From an uncultured Clostridium sp. (lineage in GTDB: Bacteria > Bacillota > Clostridia > TANB77 > CAG-508): a stretch of DNA of 64,000 bases. The stretch is from positions 1 through 64,000 of the forward strand of contig CAKNNA010000002.1 in the NCBI GenBank assembly GCA_930989765.1, in the 5' to 3' direction. The position numbers were made by a program, and so were the translations under genes. The notes under the pieces were generated by a model. The model was given only the letters and a program-made list of their open reading frames with translations. It searched no databases and was not told the origin of the DNA. This document shows positions 63,028 to 64,000 of the stretch, piece after piece (within the stretch, counting starts at the first letter, position 1; each line of letters opens with the position of its first letter).

Positions 63028-64000
63028 ATGTATTTAAAAAGATTAGAAATGCAAGGATTTAAATCATTTGCAGATAAAACAGTATTAGAATTTAAAAGTG
63101 GAATTACAGGAGTAATTGGGCCTAATGGCTCTGGAAAAAGTAATATATCAGATTGTATTAGATGGATATTAGGTGAGCAAAGTATGAAATCCCTAAGGGG
63201 AGCAAAATCTCAAGATGTAATATTTGCAGGAACACAAAACAGAAAATCACTAGGTTTTGCAGAAGCATCACTTGTTTTTGACAACCAAGATGGAAAATTA
63301 CCAATAGAATACCAAGAAGTCACAGTAACAAGAAAACTTTACAGAAGCGGAGAAACAGGGTACTATATAAATAAAGTTCCATGTAGACTAAAAGATGTAC
63401 TAGAATTATTTATGGACACAGGAATTGGAAAAGATGGATATTCAATAATAGGCCAAGGAAAAATAGACGAAATTTTAAGCAACAAATCAGAAGATAGACG
63501 CCATATATTTGAAGAAGCAGCAGGTATTGTAAAATATAGAATAAGAAAACAAGAATCTGAAAAGAAACTAGAACATACAAAGCTAAACTTACTTAGAATA
63601 AATGATATTCTAACAGAAATAGAAACAAATTTAGAGCCATTAAAAATCAGTTCAGAAAAAGCAAAAACATATTTAAATTTAAGAGAAGAGTTAAAAAATA
63701 TAGAAATAGGAGTATTTTTATACAATATAGATAAATACAAAGAGCAAATTGCAGAACTTACAAAAGATGAAGATATAATGCAATCACAATGTAATGATGA
63801 AGAAGGTAAACTTGAAAAAATAAAAATGCTAAAAGAAGAGCTAAAAAGCCAAATAGATGAAATTACAGCAAAAATAGAAGAAATTTCAGGTTTAGGGTTT
63901 GAAAGCAAAAAGGAAATAGAAGTACTAACATCAAATATAAATGTAGCAAAAACCAAAATAACAAATAACAAAGACAATATAGAAATGTTTAAAAAAGAGA
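63028..64000 (+). CDS. smc: Chromosome segregation ATPase SMC (5' part)
   Basis: The first 324 codons of SMC: MYLKRLEMQGFKSFADKTVLEF, Walker A GPNGSGKSN, LRGAKSQDVIFAGT, the Q-loop and hinge-proximal GYYINKVPCRLKDVLELFMDTGIGKDGYSIIGQGKIDEIL, then the beginning of the first coiled coil. It is cut by the window end. SMC condenses and helps segregate chromosomes with ScpA and ScpB. AGGTGAT precedes the ATG. Confidence 0.97.
   Translation, partial: MYLKRLEMQGFKSFADKTVLEFKSGITGVIGPNGSGKSNISDCIRWILGEQSMKSLRGAKSQDVIFAGTQNRKSLGFAEASLVFDNQDGKLPIEYQEVTVTRKLYRSGETGYYINKVPCRLKDVLELFMDTGIGKDGYSIIGQGKIDEILSNKSEDRRHIFEEAAGIVKYRIRKQESEKKLEHTKLNLLRINDILTEIETNLEPLKISSEKAKTYLNLREELKNIEIGVFLYNIDKYKEQIAELTKDEDIMQSQCNDEEGKLEKIKMLKEELKSQIDEITAKIEEISGLGFESKKEIEVLTSNINVAKTKITNNKDNIEMFKKE

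Noticed and set aside
1..64000. CRISPR array
   Set aside because: No regularly spaced 25-40-base direct repeats with unique spacers and no cas genes were found.

Overview
The window reads as very AT-rich, Gram-positive (Clostridia-type) DNA: strong AAGGAGG ribosome-binding sites, AGA-dominated arginine usage, SpoVG, sortase/LPxTG biology, a CHC2-type primase and an SMC gene. Two compartments are joined at about 41.7 kb.

Compartment 1 (about 1-41,715) is most of an integrative conjugative element (ICE). Its right end is a 3' fragment of a tRNA-Lys(CTT) gene (41,669-41,715), the expected duplicated attachment end; the left end and intact tRNA should lie left of the window. From the left it holds a leftward block with a tyrosine integrase and small hypothetical genes. 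Next comes a long rightward operon (3.1-16.5 kb) for DNA processing: Rad50-like ATPase, methylase-like protein, two ribosomal-protein-S6-like proteins, SSB, PcfK/PcfJ, ArdC-like protein, DNA methylase and CHC2 zinc-finger primase-like protein. A cargo/regulation segment follows (16.5-25.5 kb: secreted trypsin-like protease, Ig-like and NTF2-like proteins, XRE regulators, S1-repeat protein, arsR/permease/thioredoxin cassette). Last is a leftward type IV secretion block (25.6-41.4 kb: T4CP, Replic_Relax-like, RusA-like, SpoVG, thioester LPRTG surface protein, sortase, M23 hydrolase, VirB6-, VirB4-, PrgI- and VirB2-like proteins, replisome organizer). No MOB relaxase is recognisable.

The most remarkable feature concerns translation. 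Nine ICE genes, nearly all core mobility or DNA-processing genes, appear frameshifted, and every shift has the same form: an in-frame CGG whose first base must be skipped so that the next codon is glycine GGN. There are 18 such sites. I checked codon arithmetic across each, and every frame resumes to the proper stop codon. The restored glycines fall in conserved motifs (DPACGSGG of methylases, LDEFANIG of coupling proteins, HPITG and DHGNG of M23 peptidases). I found no in-frame CGG in the ICE read as plain arginine, and no such sites in the 22 kb of chromosome, where one in-frame CGG (62,257-62,259) is read without a shift. This suggests CGGN quadruplet (+1) decoding as Gly, or another ICE-specific process. 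The same ICE carries two S6-like proteins and an S1-repeat protein, which may or may not be related.

Compartment 2 (41.7-64 kb) is ordinary chromosome: CorA, CapA-like phosphatase, DUF378, ABC-F ATPase, acetyltransferase, Tex, HD-GYP response regulator, histidine kinase, a single-module C-A-T-reductase NRPS, acyl-CoA ligase, HtrA protease, RAYT transposase, XRE regulator and the start of SMC. Intergenic spaces carry long inverted repeats with GGGGAC/CCGTCCCC cores, one beside the RAYT gene, and a separate element with perfect 56-bp terminal inverted repeats.
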